A stretch of DNA of 64,000 nt from Dongshaea marina (GTDB lineage: Bacteria > Pseudomonadota > Gammaproteobacteria > Enterobacterales > Aeromonadaceae): NCBI RefSeq assembly GCF_003072645.1, contig NZ_CP028897.1, positions 3,237,658 through 3,301,657 on the forward strand, in the 5' to 3' direction. Every line of letters starts with the position of its first letter. Position 1 is the first letter of the stretch. Both the position numbers and the translations under genes were made by a program. The notes below the pieces were generated by a model. It was not told the origin of the DNA and did no database searches. It was given only the letters and a program-made list of their open reading frames with translations. This document shows positions 38,161 through 47,068 of the stretch, piece after piece.

Positions 38161-39136
38161 ACCTCAGATCTGCATAAGCGCTTCCTTTTCAAGCCGAGAC
38201 ATTCGGATGCTCGGCTTCTTTTCCTGGAAGGTATATGCAATGAGGCCAGCAAGGAGATTCACCATAAAGCTGACGCAGCTACGATGCCGTGAGTGTTCTA
38301 TCTGAGAGATGTTCTTCAGCTGATCAAAGACGGTTTCAATGATGAAGCGTTTGCGAAGCATCAGCTTATCCCATAGCCGCATCAACTTTGGTTTCATATT
38401 CTTCCTGATGCTGGTAATTAATGTGACCCCTTGGTCTGCCAGCTCTTCTGCAAGTGGTCCTGAAATATAGCCTTTATCTCCATAGAGTGAACCCCAGAGC
38501 TGCTCGCACATTTCAGGAAGAGGAGTTCTGTCATCAACATTGGCTGGGGTTAATTTGACCGAGATAACACCACCTTGATCATTGATGATAAGGTGCAATT
38601 TAAATCCATAAAACCACCCCATGGTTCCTTTGCCACGCTTGGCAGCACCTTGAAATACTTGATGTCGAGGGATGCGAAGGTTATGGCAAACCTGAAGTTT
38701 TGTTGAGTCGACGAATGCAATCCCAGTAGGTTTTGCTTGTCTGTGGGTGAGATAGGAGCACAAAGGGACAAGGGTCGTTTGCATCAATTTCAACATCCGG
38801 GTGTAACTCACCAGGCCGGGGAACTCGCTTTTCCAGTACTTACATACGAACTGAAGATAATAGGATTTAAAGTCTCGGAATCCCAAGCGATGGAATGCGA
38901 TGACGATGGTCATCACTTCACTGACAGCCAGGCGAGAGGGTCTGTTCCGCTGCTTCACACCTAAGGAGATCTGCTGTTTTTGCCAAGCGGGTAGAAAGAC
39001 CTGACAGAAATCATCGACATCAACGAAAATAGCTTCTAAATTGATCATGCCCAAGCTCCTTGGCGATTGATGGTTCTGGACAAACGATCAGATCGCAGCT
39101 TGGGCTTTTAGTTCCCCTCTTATGCGCAGCTCAGGT
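38161..39136 (-). mobile_element. IS982-family insertion sequence with target duplication
   Basis: 976 bp. Inverted ends begin ACCT-AG (left from 38161, ACCTCAGATCTGCATAAG; right from 39136, ACCTGAGCTGCGCATAAG on the minus strand), 14 of 18 matching. The flanks share TAAATTA (38154-38160 and 39137-39143), a 7-bp target duplication, so insertion is fairly recent. One intact transposase inside. Confidence 0.92.
38164..39054 (-). CDS. IS982 family transposase
   Basis: 296 residues, full length for the family. DDE residues: Asp in GIAFVDSTKL, Asp in LYGDKGYISG, Glu in KRFIIETVFDQLKN. N-terminal segment FVDVDDFCQVFLPAW is also typical. No frameshift seen, so probably active. Confidence 0.93.
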   Translation of the reverse strand: MGMINLEAIFVDVDDFCQVFLPAWQKQQISLGVKQRNRPSRLAVSEVMTIVIAFHRLGFRDFKSYYLQFVCKYWKSEFPGLVSYTRMLKLMQTTLVPLCSYLTHRQAKPTGIAFVDSTKLQVCHNLRIPRHQVFQGAAKRGKGTMGWFYGFKLHLIINDQGGVISVKLTPANVDDRTPLPEMCEQLWGSLYGDKGYISGPLAEELADQGVTLITSIRKNMKPKLMRLWDKLMLRKRFIIETVFDQLKNISQIEHSRHRSCVSFMVNLLAGLIAYTFQEKKPSIRMSRLEKEALMQI

Positions 39137-39342
39137 TAAATTATGCTATGAAGGTTTTATTTTTCGCCAAGCTCGAAAGTAAACAGGGATGGTAGCAAGG
39201 GGTATCCAGGGATACCTCACACACAGAGTTGTCTGGCAAAAAAGAGTTGCAGCTAATCGCTTGAGTGGTTTTCGAAAAGAACAGAGGGGGTTTTCGGGAG
39301 TGTGCTAATAAAGGGATTATAGAGGCAAACTCCCTCCCGGGA

Positions 39343-39510
39343 TCAGTCGGTTTTTTGCTGCTTCTCAAGGGCGCTTTTGAGGGCATCGCTCAGGGACTGA
39401 GGCTTTAAAATCTCCTCGGCGCGCTCGTTCGCCGACTCCTCTGAGAGCTCTACCACTTCATTTTTCTGCGCTTTACGGCAGGATTTCAACTTTAGAATTT
39501 TACGTTCCAT
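39343..39510 (-). CDS. Small hypothetical protein, 55 aa
   Basis: MERKILKLKS start at 39510 preferred over a TTG at 39537. Highly charged and likely helical (EVVELSEESANERAEEIL, ALKSALEKQQKTD). No family recognised. The 39137-39342 stretch beyond it shows nothing I can name. Confidence 0.4.
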   Translation of the reverse strand: MERKILKLKSCRKAQKNEVVELSEESANERAEEILKPQSLSDALKSALEKQQKTD

Positions 39511-39694
39511 AGACTCACTATTTATGGGATTCAACAAATCGGGGCGATTCTACCATGAAATACTCAGGGTTTTACCACAATTTCTGCCGTAACGACCTGC
39601 CCGGCAAGCTGCTGATTTGTGGCACACTCTGGCTATGCTATTAATATGACTCACTTGGGTAAGTTAAGAATGACTTTATTCATTCGGTATTTTC

Positions 39695-40357
39695 ATGAGG
39701 ATGAAACTCTTGGGACGACGCTCTATCAAATGTTTACTTCTGGTATGCCTTATCATCACATCGATCAATGTGCGGGCTGGCGAACAAGCATCCCCAACTG
39801 TTTCGACGGGTCAAAAGGTTTTGTCATTACCAGGGCCTCTGAGAGAAGGTCCAGGAACTAAGTATCGCGAAGTCTATTTCAGCCCGACTCCCTTTCGATA
39901 TGAGATCAAAGCTTTTCAAAATACCGGGATCACCGAGGGTGCTTTTGACTGGTTTGAGATCCAGGTCTACGATGAAAAGCTGTATATATGGGGAGGAAAC
40001 TTATGCTCGAAAGGTCGATTCATCAAAGGCACCCGCGGAAGGTGTAAAGTAATCATGGATAGAGAGCGTGCCGCAAGACTAAAGGCTCAGCAAGCATACC
40101 GGCAAAAACACTTTGTAAAGCTGACAGATCTTAGCCATTACCAATGTGTGTTTGGCCATCATAGCTACCGGTTACAGATGGATGAAAAAACGGGTGATAT
40201 TCTTGTCCTATCCGATGGCACTTCCCCTTCCTCACTGAAAAGGACAACTGTCTCCTATCAGTATCAAAATAAGAAGTATCTTGTCTATGTCACAGAAAAA
40301 GTGGAGCTTCTGTTACTACAAAAAAATCAAAGAACTGAGTGTATTAAAAGGGCGTGA
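39695..40357 (+). CDS. Hypothetical exported protein with SH3-like segment
   Basis: 220 residues. Signal peptide residues 1-28 (basic MRMKLLGRRSIK, hydrophobic core, ending VRA). The segment LSLPGPLREGPGTKYREVYF resembles a bacterial SH3 (SH3b) repeat start. Four later cysteines (NLCSKG, GRCKVI, YQCVFG, TECIKRA) could form two disulfides in the periplasm. Start could be ATG 39695 or 39701. Function unknown. Confidence 0.6.
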   Translation: MRMKLLGRRSIKCLLLVCLIITSINVRAGEQASPTVSTGQKVLSLPGPLREGPGTKYREVYFSPTPFRYEIKAFQNTGITEGAFDWFEIQVYDEKLYIWGGNLCSKGRFIKGTRGRCKVIMDRERAARLKAQQAYRQKHFVKLTDLSHYQCVFGHHSYRLQMDEKTGDILVLSDGTSPSSLKRTTVSYQYQNKKYLVYVTEKVELLLLQKNQRTECIKRA

Positions 40358-40489
40358 CAGCTCCCGAAGCAAATTGAACAGCGTTCAGGTTGAACATCTT
40401 GGATTCAAAGGGGGCAGCCATGATGAGGAGCCATACCGTCCCTGGCTCCCGGCAACTCCCCTGCCCTGAAGGACAATAAGAGCTCTGAT

Positions 40490-40930
40490 TTATCCCTTGA
40501 GTTTATTGATCTTGCTTAGGTAAGCATAAGCGGCAACAAAAGCTGGCTCCTGAAACTGCTTGAGCTCGGTATCGCGAAAATCGATATACAGGGGAGTCTT
40601 CTTCAGCTGAGCCTTGATCTCGGTCGGAGCCATCAGCTCAGTCTCGACGGATGGGATCAGCTGGATTGCTGACTCAAGCTTAAAGCTGGTTGCACTGCCG
40701 GCCCACTTGCCACGCTGATCACGCTGCTGGATCACCACCTGCTCAACCTGATAATCTTCCAGCAGCTTGGAGAACGCAAACTGAAAGTCACGGATCTGCT
40801 GAGTATCATTGCTATCACTAATGGCGAACTTACGTTGCCGACAATCGGGGATATCAAATACATCACCGTCCAGCGTTAGCAGGCAGATATTCGCCTCACC
40901 ACCTTTTAACTCAACACCACAAACTCTCAT
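40490..40930 (-). CDS. DUF3010 family protein
   Basis: 146 residues from ATG 40930 (MRVCGVELKGGEANICLL); an upstream start at 40963 is less supported. The start and FRDTELKQFQEPAFVAAYAY segment match DUF3010 as I know it. The N-terminal glycine-rich strand and conserved acidic residues hint at an RNase H-like fold, but function is unknown. Confidence 0.78.
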   Translation of the reverse strand: MRVCGVELKGGEANICLLTLDGDVFDIPDCRQRKFAISDSNDTQQIRDFQFAFSKLLEDYQVEQVVIQQRDQRGKWAGSATSFKLESAIQLIPSVETELMAPTEIKAQLKKTPLYIDFRDTELKQFQEPAFVAAYAYLSKINKLKG

Positions 40931-41180
40931 TTCGCTATCCAATCTTTTGCAAAAAGAAGTCATTGTACCTCAGGCCCTGTTGACGTTTCCAATTTTGAAC
41001 CTGTTGCCCCCGAAAATGTTCTGTTCGCGACGCGAATCATGTGGTTTAGTGGCTCTAAATGAGTAATATGCACAATGAACCGGGCTTTTTCAGGCACAAC
41101 TGCGTATTATCGCGATGGCGATCACCGAATAATATGATGTCGATCACCTCAACATCCCGTCTCACAGACTGGGTTATTTT

Positions 41181-41936
41181 TTACCCTGAGTGATCGGCAT
41201 CCGTCAACTCTGCGGTGATTTTTCTCATCGATTCTCCGCATAATTCTACACGGATCGCTCCATGAACCAGACGATCCAGGATCGCATCCGCATGGGTTGA
41301 TTCACCGATCATTGTGTGCCAGTGCTCCAGCGGAAGCTGGCTGCCGATCAGTGTGGCTCCGTGACCATGGCGAGCATCGATTAACTCCAGTAGATCGCTA
41401 CGCTGAAGCGCATTCAGCGACTCCAGTCCCCAGTCATCGAGGATCAGAAGCGGCGTGTTTCTCAACTGAACCATCAGCTTTCGATAGCTGCCATCAGCCT
41501 GAGCCAGCTGCAGTTGCTCCAGCAGCTCTTTAAACCGGAAGTAGCGAACCCCGAGTCCCTGCAGACAGAAGTGATGGCCCAGGGCGCAGGCCAGATAGGT
41601 TTTCCCGCACCCGGTCGCCCCGGTCAGGATCAGAGTCTGCCCCAGGCTAAGCCAGTATCCCTCTGCCAGTGAGCGGATCTGGGCTCTATGCAAGCCGCGA
41701 TCACTTCGATAATCCAGTTGCTCCAGATTTGCCTGCAGCCGGAATCGGGCCTGCTTGATAAGGCGCTCGATCCGCCGCTGAGACCGATCCGTCAGCTCCT
41801 GCTCCAGCAGCAGGCTGAGTCGCTCTTCGAACCCGAGTTCCTGGTAGTGCCCGGGTTGCTGATGTTGCCTTTCCAGGGCATCCCGGATACCACTTAGTTT
41901 CAGCTCCCGAAGTTGCTGTTTGAGTTGTTCTGTCAT
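41181..41936 (-). CDS. istB: IS21 helper ATPase IstB
   Basis: 251 residues. AAA+ ATPase that stimulates IstA: Walker A TGATGCGKTYLACAL, Walker B LLILDDWG, and the N-terminal ELKLSGIRDALERQ segment. ATG 41936 is 9 nt after the istA stop. Confidence 0.93.
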   Translation of the reverse strand: MTEQLKQQLRELKLSGIRDALERQHQQPGHYQELGFEERLSLLLEQELTDRSQRRIERLIKQARFRLQANLEQLDYRSDRGLHRAQIRSLAEGYWLSLGQTLILTGATGCGKTYLACALGHHFCLQGLGVRYFRFKELLEQLQLAQADGSYRKLMVQLRNTPLLILDDWGLESLNALQRSDLLELIDARHGHGATLIGSQLPLEHWHTMIGESTHADAILDRLVHGAIRVELCGESMRKITAELTDADHSG

Positions 41937-41945
41937 CTTTGATCC

Positions 41946-43493
41946 TTAGTGATAGTAGCCTGAGCCACGGATATTGAGGTGAGTGAGCTCCGCCAGACGA
42001 TCCGGCTGAGTTTCGGGCAGTGGCTGGCCATCCAGCCCCTTTTCCAGGATGGAGCGGATCCCTTTCTGATAGTAAACGCCCGTTCGGTCTGCTCGCTGGC
42101 AGGCCGCTTCTAAGCGGGGGCGTCCATATCGCTTTTCCAGGTTGAGGATCCCAAGGCTGGCCCGATATCCAAGCTCCGGGTGGGACTTTCGGTAGAGCAG
42201 CTGTTTGATCACCGCAAGCGTGGAGGGGCCTATCTCCTGAGCCCAGTTCAGAAAGCGTCCCGGGGTCCATTGCATCTGCTTTTGGTGTGCGACCGGCATA
42301 TGATCGGGGTGGGTGGTTTGCCCTCCCTGCTGATAGCTGCGTGGATGTGTCGCGACACAGCGACCACCATGATAGATCCGTACCAGGTTGTCGCAGATAT
42401 GCGCTTCAAGCTTGCGTTTGAGCAGGGTATAGGGAACCGAGTAGTAGTGCTTGTCGAGCTCGATGTGATAGTCGATATGAACCCGAACCGCCTTCACCCG
42501 GGTGAACTGATAGGGGTTTTGAGGCAGCGATTTGAGCACCGGTTTGTCTAGCAATTCAAACTGTGATTTACGGCTTCCCGGCAGCTTCTTGAACGGGCGA
42601 TTGTTCAACTCGGTGAGCAGAGCCCCGATCCGCTGGTTTAGCTGAGCCAGACTGAAGAAGGTCTCATGGCGCAGTTTTGCCAGGATCCAGCGCTCAACGA
42701 TCTGCACGCCCACCTCAGCCTTGGCTTTATCTTTGGGCTTGTAAGGACGGGCAGGAAGCACTGCAACACCATAGTGTGCAGCCAGCTGCTGATAGGTAGG
42801 ATTGAGATCTGGCTCGTAGCGACACGCTCTACTGACTCCGCTTTTGAGATTATCCGGAACGATCATCTCTGGTACTCCCCCCAGAAATTCGAAGGCCCGT
42901 TTATGGCTCATCACCCAGTCTTCCAGCCCCTGACTCAAGGTTGCATCGGCGTAGGTGTAGCTGGATGCACCCATCACAGCGACAAAGATCTGAGCCCGAC
43001 GCTCCTCCCCAGTCCTCGGATCCACGATGGGCACGGTTGGACCGCAGTAATCAACAAACAGTTTTTCACCGGCTTTATGGCTCTGACGCATTGAGGGAGA
43101 CTGGCATTTACGCCACTCACGATAACGCATGCAGTAATGGTTATAGCTGTAGTGGTTCTTGGGATGTCGCTCAGCATACTCCTCCCACAGGAGTTGTAGC
43201 GTCATCCCTTTGCGTCTGAGCTCCTGATGGGCCACGGCCCAATCCGGCAGAGGAGGTGTCTGACGAACCGTGATCCGGGTCTCAAGGAACTCACGGCGCA
43301 GCCGCTCTTCATCCCACTCAGCAGGCAGAGGCCATTGGCATAGCCCCATCTGTTGGGCCCTTTTGCAGTAATTGGACACAGTCGACGGAGACACAGACAG
43401 GCTGCTTGCGATCTGGCGGTGACTCAGGCCGCCTTGGTACTTGAGTCTGAGGATCTCTTTGAGTTTTCGCATGGTGATATGCACCGTTGGCAT
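41946..43493 (-). CDS. istA: IS21 family transposase IstA
   Basis: 515 residues from ATG 43493 (MPTVHITMRKLKEIL), preceded by GGAGAG; TTG 43517 is less likely. N-terminal HTH (LSHRQIASSLSVSPSTVSNY), then an rve integrase core with Asp in KLFVDYCGPTV, Asp in IVPDNLKSGV and Glu in KDKAKAEVGVQIVERWI. Intact. Confidence 0.93.
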   Translation of the reverse strand: MPTVHITMRKLKEILRLKYQGGLSHRQIASSLSVSPSTVSNYCKRAQQMGLCQWPLPAEWDEERLRREFLETRITVRQTPPLPDWAVAHQELRRKGMTLQLLWEEYAERHPKNHYSYNHYCMRYREWRKCQSPSMRQSHKAGEKLFVDYCGPTVPIVDPRTGEERRAQIFVAVMGASSYTYADATLSQGLEDWVMSHKRAFEFLGGVPEMIVPDNLKSGVSRACRYEPDLNPTYQQLAAHYGVAVLPARPYKPKDKAKAEVGVQIVERWILAKLRHETFFSLAQLNQRIGALLTELNNRPFKKLPGSRKSQFELLDKPVLKSLPQNPYQFTRVKAVRVHIDYHIELDKHYYSVPYTLLKRKLEAHICDNLVRIYHGGRCVATHPRSYQQGGQTTHPDHMPVAHQKQMQWTPGRFLNWAQEIGPSTLAVIKQLLYRKSHPELGYRASLGILNLEKRYGRPRLEAACQRADRTGVYYQKGIRSILEKGLDGQPLPETQPDRLAELTHLNIRGSGYYH

Positions 43494-43629
43494 GGCTGGC
43501 TCTCCGCTCGAGGTCAAACAGAGAGCATAGCCGGTTAAAAAAACACCTGCGAAACGGGAGTTGAAATGAATAACATTTCGGTCGGGACTGCATAATATTC
43601 ATGCCGATCACCCAATAATATAAAACTCA

Positions 43630-43712
43630 AAAGTGATCGCCATCGATATTATTGAGCGATCGCGATCGATATTATTCAGTGATCGCTATCGATCTTATTG
43701 GGTGATCGCGAT
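43630..43712 (-). repeat. 23-bp tandem repeats at the IS21 end
   Basis: Three and a half copies of a 23-bp unit (GTGATCGC-ATCGATATTATT with small changes) inside the right end. Related units occur, inverted, just inside the left end near 41108-41150. Probable IstA binding sites. Confidence 0.75.
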
Positions 43713-43936
43713 GGACCAAAAAACGCACACAACCCGAAGGGCAGTAGCTATTTTTCTCCTCCCAGCGGCGCTATCATATATTCATGTAGCGTAACTACAC
43801 CGCACATCTTCTGCCTTGCCGAATGAAAAATTACCAACTGCAGAACCAATCTGAAGCGTCAACAGTGCCTCGTTAATCACAAGCGTGCTTTGTTTTGTAG
43901 GTGCTGCACCTCTCAAAACAGGCCGAGCAAAGAGGA

Positions 43937-45025
43937 TTAATGGTAAAAATTCTCTCCTGCCCTCTGGCGCTCCTGCATCGGGACCTCAATCCCAAAGGCC
44001 TTTAAGCGCTCCAGATCAAAGGCGATACCGACCGGAGGCCATTCGGGGAAAACCTGGGAGATCTGCTCTCCCTGTAGCAGGCGATCCATCATCCGGGCGG
44101 TCTCTATCCCCATCTTGGTGAGATCCGGGAAGATAGACAGGCTTGCGCCCCAGCCATGCATCACATCCTTGCGCCCCAGCCCCAGCAGGGGTTTGGTGGC
44201 ATGATCTGCGACAGCCTGGGCAAAAGCTTCCTGAACCCCCATGGTATCGTTCGGGCTGATAAAAAGATCCACCTGAGAGTTGAGCTCTTTTATATGAGGA
44301 ATCGCCAGCCGCGCCATTCGCTTATCGCCGGTTTCACTTTTCACAAAGGGGATCTTGCGTTTAAGCAACTGAAAATGACTAAACTCGGGCTGTTGCAGGG
44401 CGGCCTCAAGCCAGCGATTATAACTATGGGAGTGCGGCATGTCGGCATAGATCAAGCCAATGGTTCGTGCCTTTGGCATAGCCCTTTGGATAAAGCGCAG
44501 CCTCTGTTCAACCCGCACCGGGTAACTCACCCCGGTAAAGTTATGTTTGGGAGGCATCTCGAAATCATCAATTACACCAATCCCTATCGGATCGGTCACT
44601 GCGGTGAAGACAAAGCTCTTATTGCCGCCTAAGGCAAGGGTTTTAAAAGCAAGAGTGGCTATGGTTCCGCTCAGATAGACCAGATCATAATCATTGTGCT
44701 GCTCACGCCTGAGCCAAAGGCTCCGGGCCTTTTCCTCACTGTTACCCAGGGAGTAGTATCTAAGTTGCAGGTTCTTTCCTGAAACATAACCAAGGCGCTC
44801 CAGCTCCGCCAGCATAGATTTTCGCACCGTGGAATAGGGCTCCCCCTGGAGTGAATCGATGAGCAGGATCCTGTATGGGTTGTCCTCTCCCCGGGGGGAA
44901 GAAGCTTCGGCAGCTGAGATGAGAAACAAGGCAAGGAGCCCTGTAAGCAAGGGCTGAAAACAAAGCCTCCGGAGGAGACAGCTTATTCGAAACCTGCGCT
45001 GATGGCGATGCAGTGACATACCCAT
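43937..45025 (-). CDS. TrpX-like ABC transporter substrate-binding protein
   Basis: 362 residues, periplasmic binding protein of the ABC_sub_bind (DUF534, TrpX) family. Basic N-terminus, hydrophobic core (LLTGLLALFLISAAEA) and probable cleavage after AEA. Family blocks: ELERLGYVSGKNLQLRYYSL, SPNDTMGVQEAFAQA, LLGLGRKDVMHGWGASLSI. ATG 45025, or 45019 with better-spaced AGGA. 25 bp downstream of a close paralogue; no permease or ATPase gene is adjacent. Ligand unknown. Confidence 0.8.
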   Translation of the reverse strand: MGMSLHRHQRRFRISCLLRRLCFQPLLTGLLALFLISAAEASSPRGEDNPYRILLIDSLQGEPYSTVRKSMLAELERLGYVSGKNLQLRYYSLGNSEEKARSLWLRREQHNDYDLVYLSGTIATLAFKTLALGGNKSFVFTAVTDPIGIGVIDDFEMPPKHNFTGVSYPVRVEQRLRFIQRAMPKARTIGLIYADMPHSHSYNRWLEAALQQPEFSHFQLLKRKIPFVKSETGDKRMARLAIPHIKELNSQVDLFISPNDTMGVQEAFAQAVADHATKPLLGLGRKDVMHGWGASLSIFPDLTKMGIETARMMDRLLQGEQISQVFPEWPPVGIAFDLERLKAFGIEVPMQERQRAGENFYH

Positions 45026-45050
45026 TCCTATGCTCGAAAAGTTGAAGCCA

Positions 45051-46097
45051 TTAAGGGATCAGGTTATCCCCCGCGCGATGTAACTCGGCAAAAGGAGGCT
45101 CAACGCCAAAGCTATGCAGCTTCCCCAGATCAAAGGCAACTCCCACAGGGGGCCAGCGGGGATAGATCTCCTTAAAAGGTTTCCCTTCAAAGATCTCCCT
45201 GAGCATCCAGGCACTTTGTTTTCCAACAGCCACCAAATCCGGGTAGATTGAGAAGCTCGCTCCCCAGCCATCCATCACATCTTTGCGGCCCAAGCCTAAC
45301 AGGGGCTTGGTTGCATATTGATTGACGATTTCAGCAAAGGGCGCCTGCACCCCCATCTGATCATTGGGGCTGATAAAGAGATCAACCTGCTCATCCATCT
45401 CGATGACATACTGCCTGGCAAGGCGAGCCATCCGTTTGTGTCCGGTGTCGGTTTTGACGAATGGGACCTTTTGTGAAAGAAGCCGCAACTCTTTAAATTC
45501 GGGCTTGTTGAGGGCCGTCAAAAGCCAGCGGTTATAGCTGTGTGATTGGGGCATATCCGCATAGATGAGACCAATGGTCCTGGCTTTGGGCATGACTCTC
45601 TGGATAAAGCGCAGCCGCTCTTCGACTTTAACCGGGTAACTTACCCCGGTGAAATTATACTTAGGAGGAGCATCAAACTGCTCTATCACTCCCACTCCAA
45701 TGGGATCGGTAACAGCTACAAACACGAAGGGCTGCTCAGAATTCAGGGCCAAATCTTTAAAGGCGCGAGCAGCAATGGTTCCCGCAAGGTAGATCACGTC
45801 ATAACGAATATCCTGTTCGCGCCGTGACCAGATGGAGCGGGCCCGCTCCTCACTATTTCCCAATGAGTAATAGCGTAGCTTAAGGTTTACTCCCTGTTTG
45901 TACCCCACCCTTGCAAGCTCCTTGAGCATCGATTCCCGTACGGTTTGATAAGGCTCACCCTGTTGGGAGTCGATGATTAACATGCTCTTTTCGCGGGTGA
46001 CTTCCCCCTCAGATGAGATGCCAGGCAGCGCAATAAATGCTGCAAAAAAGCAGCTCAAAATCCAGTACATCTTTAAATCTAATGGGGTCAGTTGCAT
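45051..46097 (-). CDS. TrpX-like ABC transporter substrate-binding protein (paralogue)
   Basis: 348 residues from ATG 46097, with AGGTG upstream; a longer start at 46121 is possible. Signal peptide WILSCFFAAFIALPGISS. Highly similar to the downstream gene (VDLFISPNDQMGVQAPFAEI, KPLLGLGRKDVMDGWGASFS), so a tandem duplication that has since diverged. Lies upstream in a two-gene operon. Confidence 0.8.
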   Translation of the reverse strand: MQLTPLDLKMYWILSCFFAAFIALPGISSEGEVTREKSMLIIDSQQGEPYQTVRESMLKELARVGYKQGVNLKLRYYSLGNSEERARSIWSRREQDIRYDVIYLAGTIAARAFKDLALNSEQPFVFVAVTDPIGVGVIEQFDAPPKYNFTGVSYPVKVEERLRFIQRVMPKARTIGLIYADMPQSHSYNRWLLTALNKPEFKELRLLSQKVPFVKTDTGHKRMARLARQYVIEMDEQVDLFISPNDQMGVQAPFAEIVNQYATKPLLGLGRKDVMDGWGASFSIYPDLVAVGKQSAWMLREIFEGKPFKEIYPRWPPVGVAFDLGKLHSFGVEPPFAELHRAGDNLIP

Positions 46098-46189
46098 TGG
46101 ATCACACCTGTCATACATCACAAGGCACAGCTAAAAGCAGCCGCTTAATCCATCAGGGCTCTGACCTTAAGCATAACACCCCTGTATCA

Positions 46190-46208
46190 GAGTGAATGAG
46201 AATCACTC
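46190..46208 (-). promoter_or_regulatory. Fur-box-like palindrome upstream of the TrpX-like pair
   Basis: GAGTGAATGAGAATCACTC, with the core AATGAGAATCA seen in many Fur boxes and outer arms GAGTGA/TCACTC, 93 bp upstream of the 46097 start. Iron control is an inference. The remainder of the 46098-46471 gap holds only a possible TATACT -10 (46438-46443) for the pilin gene. Confidence 0.35.
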
Positions 46209-46471
46209 CGCGAGCCACCGAACAAGTGACTCTCCAGGAAGCGGATTTCATTTTGCCAATCCTTCAATTGCTGGTCGTGTTTCACATCTATTGTTGATGT
46301 CTGATTTCACGTCTCACCAACAGGGTGTGTATCCGTCCATGGAACCTCTGCTGCCGCATCCTGGCGACAGAAGGTTGGTGACCTTGAAATCAGTACACCT
46401 TTGTATGAGCAACCGATCTGAGACATAACCCAATTGCTATACTCAAGAGGGACTCCCATAAGAGGTCGCCT

Positions 46472-46996
46472 ATGCCAATCAACCGATCCGATGGATTCAC
46501 CTTGATCGAATTGATCGTGATCATTGTGATCATAGGTATCCTGGCTGCCGTCGCCGTTCCAAGGTTTGTCTCTCTGAGTGATGATGCCAGCGCCTCCGTG
46601 GTATCCGGAACTGCCGGAGCATTTTCGGGCGGGATCAACCTGGCACATAGCAAATGGATAGCCGGTGGTTATACCGGGCCGGTTGATAACCTGCAGGTCT
46701 ATAGCGGCGGAGCTGACGGCCAACTTGATATGAATGCATCCGGCTGGCCCGCTCAAAGCTACCCGCCTTTTGAGGCAAATCCAACCCTGAATAATGTCGA
46801 TGACTGTCAGACGGTCTGGGAAACCATTTTGAGTGGTAACAGCCCGAAAGTCGCAGCCGATGGATCCGAGGAGTATACGGCTGTATACCTTGGCACCGGA
46901 CGTTGCCGATACGAACTAACAGCCAACACCAACCTGTCTTTCTCCTATGACTCAAACACGGGTGAAGTCAGCATAGATGCCGATCCAGACAGTTAA
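46472..46996 (+). CDS. Type IV prepilin-like protein (MSHA/PilA type)
   Basis: 174 residues. Short leader MPINRSDG then FTLIELIVIIVIIGILAAVA: prepilin peptidase site with Gly-1, Phe+1 and Glu+5. The C-terminal half has two cysteines (DDCQTVW, GRCRYEL) that could form the pilin disulfide loop. ATG 46472 follows AAGAGG. No assembly genes adjacent, so it relies on a machine coded elsewhere. Confidence 0.85.
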   Translation: MPINRSDGFTLIELIVIIVIIGILAAVAVPRFVSLSDDASASVVSGTAGAFSGGINLAHSKWIAGGYTGPVDNLQVYSGGADGQLDMNASGWPAQSYPPFEANPTLNNVDDCQTVWETILSGNSPKVAADGSEEYTAVYLGTGRCRYELTANTNLSFSYDSNTGEVSIDADPDS

Positions 46997-47068
46997 AGGA
47001 ACTGCACCCAGTGAGGCTCTGAACATCTTCAGGGGCAACAGGTTCAACATTGGAAACGTCAACTGAGC

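Larger units (their letters stand above)
41101..43727 (-). mobile_element. IS21-family insertion sequence with 6-bp target duplication
   Basis: 2,627 bp. Both ends start TGCGT and read into ATCGCGAT and CGATCACC. The flanks share CACAAC (41095-41100 and 43728-43733). It contains intact istA and istB. The subterminal regions hold repeated 22-23-bp sites built on GTGATCGC-ATCGATATTATT, the multiple transposase-binding sites typical of IS21. Confidence 0.9.

Noticed and set aside
39141-39386. 81-codon minus-strand frame next to the IS982 end
   Set aside because: No ribosome site; overlaps the better 39343-39510 frame and has no recognisable pattern.
41701-42270. 189-codon frame overlapping istA and istB on the same strand
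   Set aside because: Out-of-frame shadow of istA; Pro/Gly/Ser-rich with no domain.
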